From Candidatus Hodarchaeota archaeon (GTDB taxonomy: Archaea > Asgardarchaeota > Heimdallarchaeia > Hodarchaeales > Hodarchaeaceae): DNA of 55,069 nucleotides. Location: NCBI GenBank assembly GCA_029856365.1, contig JAHQWW010000014.1, positions 1-55,069 of the forward strand. The letters are read 5' to 3'. The notes beneath the pieces are model-generated. The model was not told the DNA's origin and made no database searches. It saw only the letters and a program-made list of their open reading frames with translations. Shown piece after piece: positions 24,203 to 32,499 of this stretch. How positions within the stretch are numbered: the stretch's first letter is position 1; each line of letters opens with the position of its first letter. Both the position numbers and the translations under genes were made by a program.

Positions 24203-26929
24203 TTAATGCCTGCTTTCTTTTATGAATTGTTGGTCTTTTTGACTGATACCATATAACTTAAAAACAAGAAAATCTATTTCTTCTTTTTGTTCTAATAATC
24301 TTGATAGTTCTTTTTCTATGACCGTATTCCAAATTCTTGGCTTTTCTAATTGTTCCTTCAATGAATAGTGGTCTAGGATTTCATTACTTAAACAGTATCT
24401 TAAAAATTGACGTTGAAAGGTGAATGAATAACCTGAATCTTGAAAGATATTCCAGAGTTTAGTTAAAGCTACTGCAATGTTATTTCCTATTTTTAAACAT
24501 TCTTTTACAGTTGTTTCAAGTTGAATGATAATTAAATCATCATCTATTGCATCAATATCTATAAGTGGGAATGTTTTCAGATCGTTTACCCGTATTTGGG
24601 GATAGCGACTTGAAGTTTTTTTTGCTTTACGAATGATGTTTAAATGCTCACCAATCCAATTTCCTAGCGATGAATTTAATATTCCAAGGATTAGAAGTAG
24701 TGAGTATGGTTGTTTCGGATTGTAGATCAAATGAGTATTTCTAAGAGAAAAGAATTGCTGGTCATCAAGAGTTGCGATAAACCTAGTAGCAGTTTGTCTT
24801 AGAATAATTTTCGGAGTAATAAAACGGTTTGAATTCCCTGAAATCATTAATATTTTCTTTTTTTTCTTAGAAACATCTTGGTTTGAGTCTTGAAGTTGTT
24901 TCTCATATTTTTTGTCAAATCTAACATAGGAATTTGCTAATCCTGGAACCCAAAAGAGGATATAGGGTTGTGGTAAACCATTCGAACCGTCAATAACGGG
25001 ATAAAAGTTTTTCTTGGCATGATCAGATAAAAAATGCGTTTTTAGTAAGCCACCGTATTCTAAACCACATGAAATAGATGCTAATTGACCAAGTGGCTTA
25101 GATTTTTCTTGAATATGAGAAAAGAAAAGTGGAGATTCCTGATATCTGAATATATAATTGAGGTGAGATAAAAAATGATTTTGAGAAATTCTTTGTGGTT
25201 TTCTTTCCAAAGATTCTTGCCAAATTATCTCATGATTAGATTTTGTTTGATTTCTCAAGATCAGAAGGGATAAATCAACCACAGCTGTTTTTTTGTAGTT
25301 ATAATTTGCTAGAACATAGTATAGATGATAATTCGATAGAATAAAATTCCGAATCCTCGCATAGGAAGGTAAATCTAGGAAAGAATGATCAATAACAAAA
25401 CCTAAAACACCATTCGAAGCTAAGAAATATTGTAAGCAAATACCAAGAAATAATAAGTAGGTATTGTCTCGCTTTCCGCTAAATATTGGTAATAATCGCT
25501 GAAGAGTTATTAGCTCATTCTTTAGAGATGATTCTTTGGCAAAACGGCTATGGAAAGCGAGATATGGGGGATTTGAAAGGATTATATCATATTTAGGTAA
25601 TGATTTGTCTGTATTGGCTTGATTGACAAAAAATTCAATGAAATCTCCTTGTATTAAATTGCAAGCAAACCTTTTTTTAGCTAGTTTTATCCTACAAAAT
25701 AAATCCAGGAAAATGCTGCAAATCTGAATGCAGTCTTGGTCTATATCATTCCCAAATATACTAGAAATGAGAATTTTCCTTCTTAAATCAATAAAAGAGT
25801 TCTCTACTAAGGCATTTGACATCATAAGGTTTGTTATCCATTCTAATGCAAATACAAGGAGAATTCCAGTTCCCATTGCTGGATCAAATATTTTTATGCT
25901 AGTAATGGTTTTGATCGATTTCTTTTGATTAAAACTGGCAAACGAATGAGCAACAATGGCCTCTGCAAGCTTAACTGGGGTGTAAAATCCGCCAATTTTT
26001 TGATATTTAACCTCACTATAGATCTGTGAAGAAATCTCAATCAAATAGATCAGGTGAAAATCTAGAAACCAATAACTATTTATCTGAGTGAGACTTTGTA
26101 CAGTTTGACGAAAATGTTCCATCAGTGAATCAAGAAAGTAAATATTCTCTAATTTGGAAATAAGCTCAGGATAATTAATATTACTTAACTGTTTGTAAAT
26201 TTTATCGAGGTCATTTATTTCTTTAAGAGGGAGAGAGATTAATTGATAATTAATTATCTCAAGAAGGCAATTTTGGATAGCTGTAAAAGTATTAGCCAAT
26301 AAAATGAAACGGTGAATAATAGATTTATCTTTTAACTCTTTAGGTAGATGCTTCTTCATATATTGTTTTAAGAACCCTAATAATTGTGTTTTTACGTGGT
26401 CAATAAGGCTCCATCTTAAAGAATCATTTAGAGCTTCTAATTTTGTGCTATCTAACAATATTGAAGCCAGAAACAACTCATCTAAACCAGAAATAATAGG
26501 AGACCAAATTAAAAGGTGATTATTGGAAAGAGAGAATATGTAAGTTGATTTTTGATTAATCAAACAAACCCAATCGATTGGATCAGAAATCAATTCATTT
26601 CGAATCAATTGTAAGATATAGAAGTACTTTTTTTGACTGAATAATTTATGTATTGGAGTTTCTTGGAGATAAATAAAACTAATTTTTTTAAATTGCCAAA
26701 ATAAGTCACTTTTATTTATTCTATTTTGATAAAAAATCTCATTGTAATCTTTTTTTCTTATTTGTTCAACTAAACTTAAGAAAAACTGATAACGAGTTGA
26801 ATCCTGGTTGTGAATTAGAGATTCTAAAGTATCTAGAATGATATTTAATTGCGTACGATTTGGTAAAGCTGGGATTAACGAAACAGGAATATTGTTTTTC
26901 AAAAGAAGAGGATATAAACTACTTTGCAT
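24203..26929 (-). CDS. Eco57I/PglX-type N6-adenine DNA methyltransferase, orphan
   Basis: A 908-residue protein. The first ~300 residues are helical with no recognisable nuclease motif. Then comes the gamma-type adenine methyltransferase core: FYTPVKLAEAIV, motif I FDPAMGTGI (348-356), GNDID, and catalytic NPPY at 453-456, followed by LGFVIDHSFLDLPSYARIRNF. From ~600 there is a TaqI-type target recognition region: GLEYGGLL, RFITPKIILRQTATRF, then SSLGNWIGEH and DLKTFPL. It resembles type IIG and BREX PglX methylases but lacks neighbours of either kind. No D-x-n-E-x-K endonuclease was seen. It probably methylates DNA without a restriction partner. Confidence 0.85.
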   Translation of the reverse strand: MQSSLYPLLLKNNIPVSLIPALPNRTQLNIILDTLESLIHNQDSTRYQFFLSLVEQIRKKDYNEIFYQNRINKSDLFWQFKKISFIYLQETPIHKLFSQKKYFYILQLIRNELISDPIDWVCLINQKSTYIFSLSNNHLLIWSPIISGLDELFLASILLDSTKLEALNDSLRWSLIDHVKTQLLGFLKQYMKKHLPKELKDKSIIHRFILLANTFTAIQNCLLEIINYQLISLPLKEINDLDKIYKQLSNINYPELISKLENIYFLDSLMEHFRQTVQSLTQINSYWFLDFHLIYLIEISSQIYSEVKYQKIGGFYTPVKLAEAIVAHSFASFNQKKSIKTITSIKIFDPAMGTGILLVFALEWITNLMMSNALVENSFIDLRRKILISSIFGNDIDQDCIQICSIFLDLFCRIKLAKKRFACNLIQGDFIEFFVNQANTDKSLPKYDIILSNPPYLAFHSRFAKESSLKNELITLQRLLPIFSGKRDNTYLLFLGICLQYFLASNGVLGFVIDHSFLDLPSYARIRNFILSNYHLYYVLANYNYKKTAVVDLSLLILRNQTKSNHEIIWQESLERKPQRISQNHFLSHLNYIFRYQESPLFFSHIQEKSKPLGQLASISCGLEYGGLLKTHFLSDHAKKNFYPVIDGSNGLPQPYILFWVPGLANSYVRFDKKYEKQLQDSNQDVSKKKKKILMISGNSNRFITPKIILRQTATRFIATLDDQQFFSLRNTHLIYNPKQPYSLLLILGILNSSLGNWIGEHLNIIRKAKKTSSRYPQIRVNDLKTFPLIDIDAIDDDLIIIQLETTVKECLKIGNNIAVALTKLWNIFQDSGYSFTFQRQFLRYCLSNEILDHYSLKEQLEKPRIWNTVIEKELSRLLEQKEEIDFLVFKLYGISQKDQQFIKESRH

Positions 26930-26988
26930 CAGAAGTCGTGTTCTTTCTTATTTCAACTTTTTGTGAATAGAATTGTCCTGCGAGATTT

Positions 26989-27466
26989 CTAATTGTCCAT
27001 CTTGATCATATAAAATTTTTTTTCTAATGTTGAAATCACTTTGTCAAGTTCATTATAACTCTCATTTCCTAAGTGGCTAACTGCATCCATTCTTTTTAAA
27101 ATATTTTCGGATATTATTGCGATTTTTATGATTTCATTCAACGAGCTGTCTCTTGTTGTTTTAGAAGGCTCTAATTCATCTTCTGGGGAGACAAGGAAAG
27201 GTAATGTGATTGAAACAGTAGTTCCCTGATTGTATCCTGCGGAAGTAATTTCTAATGTCCCATCATGGGCAGTAATGATTTCTTTGGTAAGATAGAGCCC
27301 TAATCATAAACGACTCGCCGAGGAGTGAAAAGTTCTAAATGGTTTTCCGACATCATCAAGGTTTGTAGATTCAATACCTACCCCATTGTCTTTTATGGTG
27401 AACTTCAGGTTTTGACCATTATCTGGAATTTTAATCCAAAATCCTAGATAGTCTTATAACAACTGG
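26989..27466 (-). pseudogene. decayed histidine kinase ATPase domain
   Basis: On the minus strand, one reading frame encodes the end of a histidine-kinase ATPase domain. It has strand NLKFTIKDNGVGI (G1 box), an F-box region LDDVGKPFRTFHSSASRL, then an in-frame TGA at 27304-27306, then LGLYLTKEIITAHDG (second part of the G2 box) and TTVSITLPFLV. A helical C-terminal tail follows, to a TAG at 26989-26991. The TGA falls where the G2-box glycine should be, so a GGA-to-TGA change is the simplest cause. The N-terminal sensor, the phospho-acceptor helix and most of the N box are missing. The gene is dead. Confidence 0.75.
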
Positions 27467-27721
27467 TGACTTTAAAAACGAAATCAAGTATACTACATCC
27501 TTAAACCTCCCAGTAGTTCCAAGTGGATTATTTATCTCCTTGTGAAAAGGATATCTTTAATATTATAGTTAGATTTTTATATAATAGAGCTGGATTAACA
27601 TTATTAATAGAGCGTTATTTTCTCATTCAACGAACAAAATGAACGTGAAAAACGAGAAAACGATTTTTGGACGACTTAGAGTGTGAAACTTACTACATAT
27701 TCATAAGGAATGTGATACTTA

Positions 27722-28345
27722 ATGCTAGAACGGTTAAAAGAGCTTGAAACAACCCAAAACTATTCAGAAATGCTCGAGGAGCTCCGAAAACATGAAAGTC
27801 TTACTACTCAAGCTTACAATAGATTAAGTTCTTTAATAACCAATCCAACAATAGCAGGAATCCTCAAAGCTCTAGAAGAAATGTCTATTTCCGCTACTTC
27901 TCTGTTACGTCATTGTACTGCTCTTTTAGAAGAAGAAATTATCGCTGCTCCTCTTACAGGAGAGACTGAAGTATCAAGTACTATCGCAGCTCCAGCTGAT
28001 GTCTCTAGAGACCGTGACAACATGTTTACATTGGATAGCTTAAAGACATTGTTATCAGAAATCCCACCAAGTGAAATCTCAGAAGAAGGTACAGTGATAA
28101 AAGGTAAGTTTTGGTATATCAAAGGTGGAAAGAATGAATCAATAGAACTTACTTTATCAGAAAAAAGAATCTTCGGAAAAATTCTTCTTGATCTTTTAAG
28201 ACAAATCGAAGTTGGATCAAATGAGAAGTTTTCGATCTCACCACTTGGATATGAAGCTCTACTCAGCTATCAACTTCAAAATTCATTTGGTCAGATCGTT
28301 AAAACATATGGAGAAGAATTCACATTGATTAAATTATATTCTTGA
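27722..28345 (+). CDS. uncharacterised helical protein
   Basis: A 207-residue protein I do not recognise. Residues 1-75 are predicted helices with heptad-like Leu spacing (ERLKELETTQNYSEMLEELR), so coiled-coil pairing is likely. A linker rich in Thr, Ser, Ala and Pro (76-98) separates it from a C-terminal region of mixed strand and helix (GKFWYIKGGKNESIELTLSEKRIFGKILLDLLRQ and FSISPLGYEALLSYQ). No membrane segment, signal peptide or catalytic motif is seen. ATG start at 27722, with no strong ribosome site. It follows the dead kinase and precedes the ribbon-helix-helix gene; the function is unknown. Confidence 0.65.
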   Translation: MLERLKELETTQNYSEMLEELRKHESLTTQAYNRLSSLITNPTIAGILKALEEMSISATSLLRHCTALLEEEIIAAPLTGETEVSSTIAAPADVSRDRDNMFTLDSLKTLLSEIPPSEISEEGTVIKGKFWYIKGGKNESIELTLSEKRIFGKILLDLLRQIEVGSNEKFSISPLGYEALLSYQLQNSFGQIVKTYGEEFTLIKLYS

Positions 28346-28443
28346 TGTTTATGGTATGAAAAGATATTTTTATGTCTGCAAATAATGATTATGTTTATTC
28401 TTTCCCCTTTTTATATTATTCACTAATGTGATCTCGAGAAAAG

Positions 28444-28451
28444 TTTATATG
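28444..28451 (+). promoter_or_regulatory. TATA-like box for the ribbon-helix-helix gene
   Basis: TTTATATG preceded by AAAAG lies about 85 bases upstream of TTG 28532. If used, transcription would start near 28475 and leave a leader of about 55 bases containing the GAGGT ribosome site. Confidence 0.35.
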
Positions 28452-28519
28452 TTGGATTGGATTACCATAATTACTAGACTAATAGTTTTTTAATCAACCT
28501 TCAAAATAAATAGAAATAC

Positions 28520-28524
28520 GAGGT
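28520..28524 (+). promoter_or_regulatory. ribosome binding site fixing a TTG start
   Basis: GAGGT ends seven bases before TTG 28532, the same arrangement as before the second small GTPase and the M32 carboxypeptidase. It identifies the TTG as the start of the ribbon-helix-helix gene. Confidence 0.6.
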
Positions 28525-28531
28525 TACACTT

Positions 28532-28771
28532 TTGGAAACAGATGAAATTGAACCAAGAATAATTTCTATCTCAGCTAACATTGCAACTAGCTTAGTAGAA
28601 TACATGGACTTACTTATAGAACGAGGATATTATTCTTCACGAGAAGATATCATTCGTCAAGCCATTATTGACTTGTTTATAGATAAATTTGAGATTAGCC
28701 TTCTAGATCTTGAACCAGATCTTTTCGAATTTCCATCTTTAGAGGATATTGAAGAAGTAGACGAAGATTAG
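28532..28771 (+). CDS. ribbon-helix-helix transcriptional regulator
   Basis: A 79-residue protein with a CopG/NikR-type ribbon-helix-helix domain. It has an N-terminal strand PRIISISANIATSL, a first helix VEYMDLLIERGYYSS, and the conserved turn S-R-E-D-I-I-R-Q-A leading to the second helix. The last ~25 residues are acidic (DLEPDLFEFPSLEDIEEVDED) and may mediate dimer or partner contacts. Such proteins bind DNA as dimers through the strand. No target operator can be assigned. The TTG start is supported by a GAGGT site. It sits between an uncharacterised gene and decayed DNA. Confidence 0.85.
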   Translation: METDEIEPRIISISANIATSLVEYMDLLIERGYYSSREDIIRQAIIDLFIDKFEISLLDLEPDLFEFPSLEDIEEVDED

Positions 28772-28806
28772 ACCAGATTTAAGGGATTTTCAAGTGGGGA
28801 AGGAGC

Positions 28807-29141
28807 TCACAATCCCGTTGAGCATTGTACGGAGCTAGCCACTCTTTTGAGGATCGTCTCCCTCGAATTGAGGTTCAAGACTGCAAAAACGGCTTTAGAG
28901 GATGTCCCATCTTTATATTGATTAAATTTCTTATGAAATGTTGACTCACAGAGTTGATACATTAATCCAAACATTTGCCGAACGATGGAAGAGGACTCAA
29001 ACTAGAAAGGAATAATTTTAGATATAACGTTTTCTATTTTGGTCACACAAATTCAATGGTACACAACCTACTGAAGCAAAACGTTCCATTAATTATATGA
29101 ATAATTTCTTAGAAGGATGTATTAATCTTTATTTGAATTGA
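28807..29141 (+). pseudogene. decayed coding region, possibly transposase-derived
   Basis: Plus-strand protein-like stretches occur in successive frames. They are AHNPVEHCTELATLL (from about 28805), EDRLPRIEVQDCKNGFRGCP (about 28849 on), THRVDTLIQTFAERWKRTQT (about 28944 on), and FWSHKFNGTQPTEAKRSINY followed by MNNFLEGCINLYLN to a TGA at 29139-29141. Each looks coding in amino-acid use, and they fall in order with frame changes between them, as in a gene broken by several indels. The N-P-V-E-H start followed by basic residues resembles the end of some DDE transposases, but I cannot name the family. No terminal inverted repeats were seen. Confidence 0.4.
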
Positions 29142-29165
29142 TTTCTTGTTGAGTTGTACCATTAT

Positions 29166-29483
29166 ATGATTGAGATTCATCTATATGGTTCATTGAAGAA
29201 AAAAATTAACCCAAACGCTTCATTTGCGGAGGATACAGTGCTTCATATCCCATATATTGAGAATGAACAATTATTTCAACTTTTAGATCGCTTAAATATC
29301 AAATTAGATGAGTGCGGGGAGTTATTCTGTAATGGTAAAGTTTCTATGGCGACTACTTTAATCCCAAAAGGAGCACGTATTGGATTATTTTCAACAGGCA
29401 TGCATCTCTTATGTGGTGGCCAACATCTGAAGGGCCATGGATTTATCACGAAAAAACCAACAAAAAAAAGTGAATATTTCTGA
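29166..29483 (+). CDS. MoaD/ThiS-like beta-grasp protein without terminal diglycine
   Basis: About 105 residues with a beta-grasp (ubiquitin-like) pattern. A first strand IEIHLYGSLKKK is followed by a helix-strand unit (NEQLFQLLDRLNIKLDECGELFCNGKVSM) and the last strands ARIGLFSTGMHLLCGG. Instead of ending at the Gly-Gly it continues with a basic tail QHLKGHGFITKKPTKKSEYF. It is therefore probably not a sulfur carrier, or needs cleavage. It lies 17 bases upstream of a second, more canonical MoaD-like gene and close to the tungsten oxidoreductase. A role in tungstopterin formation is plausible. TTG 29154 is an alternative start. Confidence 0.65.
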   Translation: MIEIHLYGSLKKKINPNASFAEDTVLHIPYIENEQLFQLLDRLNIKLDECGELFCNGKVSMATTLIPKGARIGLFSTGMHLLCGGQHLKGHGFITKKPTKKSEYF

Positions 29484-29500
29484 AAGGAAGCCTTTCAACA

Positions 29501-29752
29501 ATGATGGTGAAAGTAAAACTCTTTGCATCATTAAGGGAATTCGGGCCTACTAATGTTAAGCTTGGAGAAAGTTTTCCAGTCCCTCTTGATGAATCTGCTG
29601 ATATTGCTGCTTTGTTAAAAAAATTGAAGATTACTGAAGATCAAGCGAAAATAATAATGATTAATGGGAATCCAGGTAAAATGCATGAAAAACTAGAAGA
29701 GAATGATGAAGTAGCTATTTTTCCACCAATTGGCGGTGGTACATCGATATGA
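29501..29752 (+). CDS. MoaD/ThiS-family sulfur carrier, Gly-Gly-Gly with TSI extension
   Basis: An 83-residue beta-grasp protein with the MoaD layout: first strand VKVKLFASLREFG, helix ADIAALLKKLKI, strand IIMINGNP, and last strand EVAIFPPIGGG. In MoaD and archaeal SAMP proteins the chain ends at Gly-Gly, which is thiocarboxylated. Here three residues (TSI) follow the glycines. It would need trimming before activation by a MoaB/MoaE-E1-type enzyme, or may act differently. It is co-directional with the preceding beta-grasp gene and near a tungstopterin oxidoreductase. ATG 29501 or 29504. Confidence 0.85.
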   Translation: MMVKVKLFASLREFGPTNVKLGESFPVPLDESADIAALLKKLKITEDQAKIIMINGNPGKMHEKLEENDEVAIFPPIGGGTSI

Positions 29753-29764
29753 TTTCGTTATTGA

Positions 29765-30424
29765 TCACATTTGATTTAGAATTTGATCTATACCAACCAA
29801 TAAATCTTTTGGATTTTCCATCGGGAAATTTACTATTTTTAACAATATTCCTCGAAATCGTGAAATAAACTCTCTATTTGAATCATCAGAAGAAAATTCT
29901 TCAATAACATCTTGAATGTTGTCAAGCTTTTGTTCATGTCTCCTTACCTTCTCAGAAAAAATGTCCATAATTAAGGTTGCTGTAATACTTGAGAATTTTT
30001 GACCAATAATATCATGTAGAACAAGAAGATGAGGTTCAGTAGACAAAAGATCTAAATTCATAAACATACTGATCTTTTTTGCTGTAATTTCATCAACTTT
30101 ATGTAGAAGAGTACGATAGATGTTCATCTCATCAGCACTTACTGTTCCATCTACTTCGGCTCGTTTATATGTATTTGTTACTATTTCTTTTAGAATCCTC
30201 CTTTGTTTTATTAATAAGATTTGTATTTCACTTTTTGAAAAAGGGTGGTCTTTAGAATCCAATTTTGGTATTTTCTCCGAATGAATAGATAAGTCGTGTT
30301 CTATTCCAGCTATCAGTGTCTGTTCCTCCGCTGTGATCGTTAAATCCTTTAATGCCTCCTGTAATACAACCCTCATTATTTCGTCGGATGGCATTCTAAG
30401 GAGGTAGGAAATATCATCTTCCAT
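29765..30424 (-). CDS. TerB-like helical protein
   Basis: A 219-residue all-helical protein. Two segments have the TerB/EF-hand-like arrangement of a helix, an acidic turn and a second helix: DLTITAEEQTLIAGIEHDL near residue 35 and AEVDGTVSADEMNIYRTLLHKV near residue 90. TerB domains are metal-binding helical bundles found in stress and membrane-linked complexes. The rest is charged helix with no other motif. It is convergent with the MoaD pair and divergent from the tungsten oxidoreductase. It may be unrelated to both. ATG start at 30424. Confidence 0.5.
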   Translation of the reverse strand: MEDDISYLLRMPSDEIMRVVLQEALKDLTITAEEQTLIAGIEHDLSIHSEKIPKLDSKDHPFSKSEIQILLIKQRRILKEIVTNTYKRAEVDGTVSADEMNIYRTLLHKVDEITAKKISMFMNLDLLSTEPHLLVLHDIIGQKFSSITATLIMDIFSEKVRRHEQKLDNIQDVIEEFSSDDSNREFISRFRGILLKIVNFPMENPKDLLVGIDQILNQM

Positions 30425-30666
30425 GTTAAATTTGAGCTCCTTGGGCTTATTTAGCAGCTTTAAAAGTATTTTACTTTTTTAAGCTCTGATATGAATAAGG
30501 TTCTTAATGAATCTTCTGATAGATTCTGGTTATTTTAGTATTTTTTTATTAAAGAAAATTAAACAATCATTCGCAAACCTTTTATTAGTCTAAGTGCTAG
30601 ATATTTGACATCTTCCGTGATGGCGGTCAGGCTATCAATGGAGAGTGCAAATGGTGTAGATTGAAA

Positions 30667-32439
30667 ATGAGCAAGATCCTAAGAGTAAACATGAGTACTT
30701 TGGAACATTCTTTCGAAGATGTTCCAGAGAAATACAAAACACTCGGAGGAAGGGCACTTACGAGTAACATCGTTTTTGATGAAGTAGATCCGACGACTGA
30801 CCCTCTTGGGCCCAATAATAAGCTTATTGTTGCCCCAGGTATTCTCGCAGGAACGAATGCGCCATCATCAGGTCGATTAAGTGTTGGGGGTAAATCACCT
30901 CTAACAAATGGAATTAAAGAAGCAAATGCAGGTGGATTATCTGCTCAAAAACTCGGATGTTTGGGCATAAAAGCCCTGATTGTTGAAGGGCAGGCCTCAG
31001 GCGATAATTGGTACAATATTATCCTGACCAAAGATAAATGTGAAATCGTTGAAGCTAATGAGTTTCATGGTATGGGTTTATACGAATTAATTGCTAAAAT
31101 ATGGGAAAAATATCCTAACAAACCAGGTATTATTGGCTGTGGGGTTGCAGGACAGAAACAACTGACAGGGGCAGGGATTTTTGGTAATAATATTGAAAAT
31201 AGTGATCCTGGACGTTATGCAGGTCGGGGAGGATTAGGTGCAGTCCTTGGAAGTAAGAGAGTCATTGCAATAATATCAGATGATACAGGTATGGAACGTC
31301 CCAAACCAGTTGATCAAGAGTTATTTGATACTGGACGAAGAAAATTACGTGAAGCACTAAATGAACATGCGGTAACAGGAGCAATTGAAAAAGACGGGAA
31401 AGCTTATGGAGGGTTAAAGAATTATGGGACGAATATTCTACAAAACATTATCAATGAAGCAGGAGCCCTTCCTCACCGTAATTGGACTGAAGGCCGTTTT
31501 GAGGGTGCAGCCAAAATTAGTGGTGAAGCTGTTCATGAACTGGTCGACAAAGTGAAAAATAAATTCCCGAATTCAACAGCGGCCTACAATCATGCCTGTC
31601 ATCCTGGATGTGTAATCCGATGTAGTAATATCGTTCCTTATGAAGAAAATGGCGCACACCAAGTTTCACCACTTGAATATGAAACCGCTTGGGCACTAGG
31701 TACAAATTGTGCAATCGACGATCTCTATTATGTAGCTGAACTCAATCGTGTCTGTAATGATATGGGACTAGACACAATCGAAGCGGGGAACACTATCGCT
31801 GTTGCAATGGAAGGTGGTGTACTTGAATTCGGAGATGGTCCTGGGGCAGTGGATTTATTAAAGAAAGTTGCCACAGATGATGAGATCGGTAAAGTTATCG
31901 GTAATGGTGCGGTAGCAATGGGAAAATATAAGGGTGTTAGTCGCGTTGCTCAAGTTAAAGGTCAGAGTTTACCTGCTTATGATCCACGACCTATTAAAGG
32001 TATCGGGGTAACATATGCGACGGGACCTCAAGGTGGTGATCACACACAAGCGTACACAATTGCGCCAGAAATCCTGCAAATTGGTGGTAAACCAGACCGA
32101 ATGGACGTAAAAAAAGCTGAATTGTCACGAGCCTTCCAAACCACAACAGCGTATATTGATTCAACTGGATATTGTCTCTTCATTGCTTTTGCTATTCTCG
32201 ACATTGAATCTGGACTAAATGGTATGGTCGAATCGATCAACGGTTTCTTAGGCACAGAGGTTGACGTTGGCAAATATGGCGCAGATATAATTCGGATTGA
32301 ACGAGAATTTAACAAAAGAGCGGGTATGACAGCCAAAGACGACAGATTACCAGACTTCTTCTACAAAGAAGCTCTACCACCGCACAATGTTGTTTTTGAC
32401 GTACCAGACGAAGAGTTAGACAAAGTTCATCAGGAGTAA
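30667..32439 (+). CDS. tungsten-containing aldehyde ferredoxin oxidoreductase family protein
   Basis: A 590-residue AOR-family enzyme. It has the N-terminal domain LGGRALTSNIVFDEVDP, GPNNKLIVAPGILAGTNAPSS and GGKSPLTNGIKEANAGG, which bind the tungstopterin. Cluster ligands, numbered from TTG 30661, are C313-x3-C317-x3-C321 and C505 in STGYCLF. The first pair spacing is one residue longer than the C-x2-C of Pyrococcus AOR. It should oxidise aldehydes to acids with ferredoxin, but the true substrate is not predictable. ATG 30667 follows a TTG at 30661. Upstream MoaD-like genes fit a need for pterin cofactor. Confidence 0.92.
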   Translation: MSKILRVNMSTLEHSFEDVPEKYKTLGGRALTSNIVFDEVDPTTDPLGPNNKLIVAPGILAGTNAPSSGRLSVGGKSPLTNGIKEANAGGLSAQKLGCLGIKALIVEGQASGDNWYNIILTKDKCEIVEANEFHGMGLYELIAKIWEKYPNKPGIIGCGVAGQKQLTGAGIFGNNIENSDPGRYAGRGGLGAVLGSKRVIAIISDDTGMERPKPVDQELFDTGRRKLREALNEHAVTGAIEKDGKAYGGLKNYGTNILQNIINEAGALPHRNWTEGRFEGAAKISGEAVHELVDKVKNKFPNSTAAYNHACHPGCVIRCSNIVPYEENGAHQVSPLEYETAWALGTNCAIDDLYYVAELNRVCNDMGLDTIEAGNTIAVAMEGGVLEFGDGPGAVDLLKKVATDDEIGKVIGNGAVAMGKYKGVSRVAQVKGQSLPAYDPRPIKGIGVTYATGPQGGDHTQAYTIAPEILQIGGKPDRMDVKKAELSRAFQTTTAYIDSTGYCLFIAFAILDIESGLNGMVESINGFLGTEVDVGKYGADIIRIEREFNKRAGMTAKDDRLPDFFYKEALPPHNVVFDVPDEELDKVHQE

Positions 32440-32470
32440 TTTTCTCCTTCTCCTTTTCTTTTTTATTCTT
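32440..32470 (+). terminator. pyrimidine-rich terminator region
   Basis: The bases right after the oxidoreductase stop are almost all T and C with several T-runs, as expected for an archaeal U-tract terminator. The convergent CPBP gene ends 30 bases further on. Confidence 0.3.
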
Positions 32471-32499
32471 TCAAGAAGGATCAAACTCGCCATTCGATA

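Noticed and set aside
27304..27306. TGA as recoded amino acid in the kinase remnant
   Set aside because: The rest of the kinase is missing, and intact genes here use TGA as a stop, so decay is simpler than recoding.
28861..28910. tRNA-like GAGGTTCAAGACT sequence
   Set aside because: No acceptor, anticodon or D stems can be drawn around it, and it lies in a decayed coding stretch.
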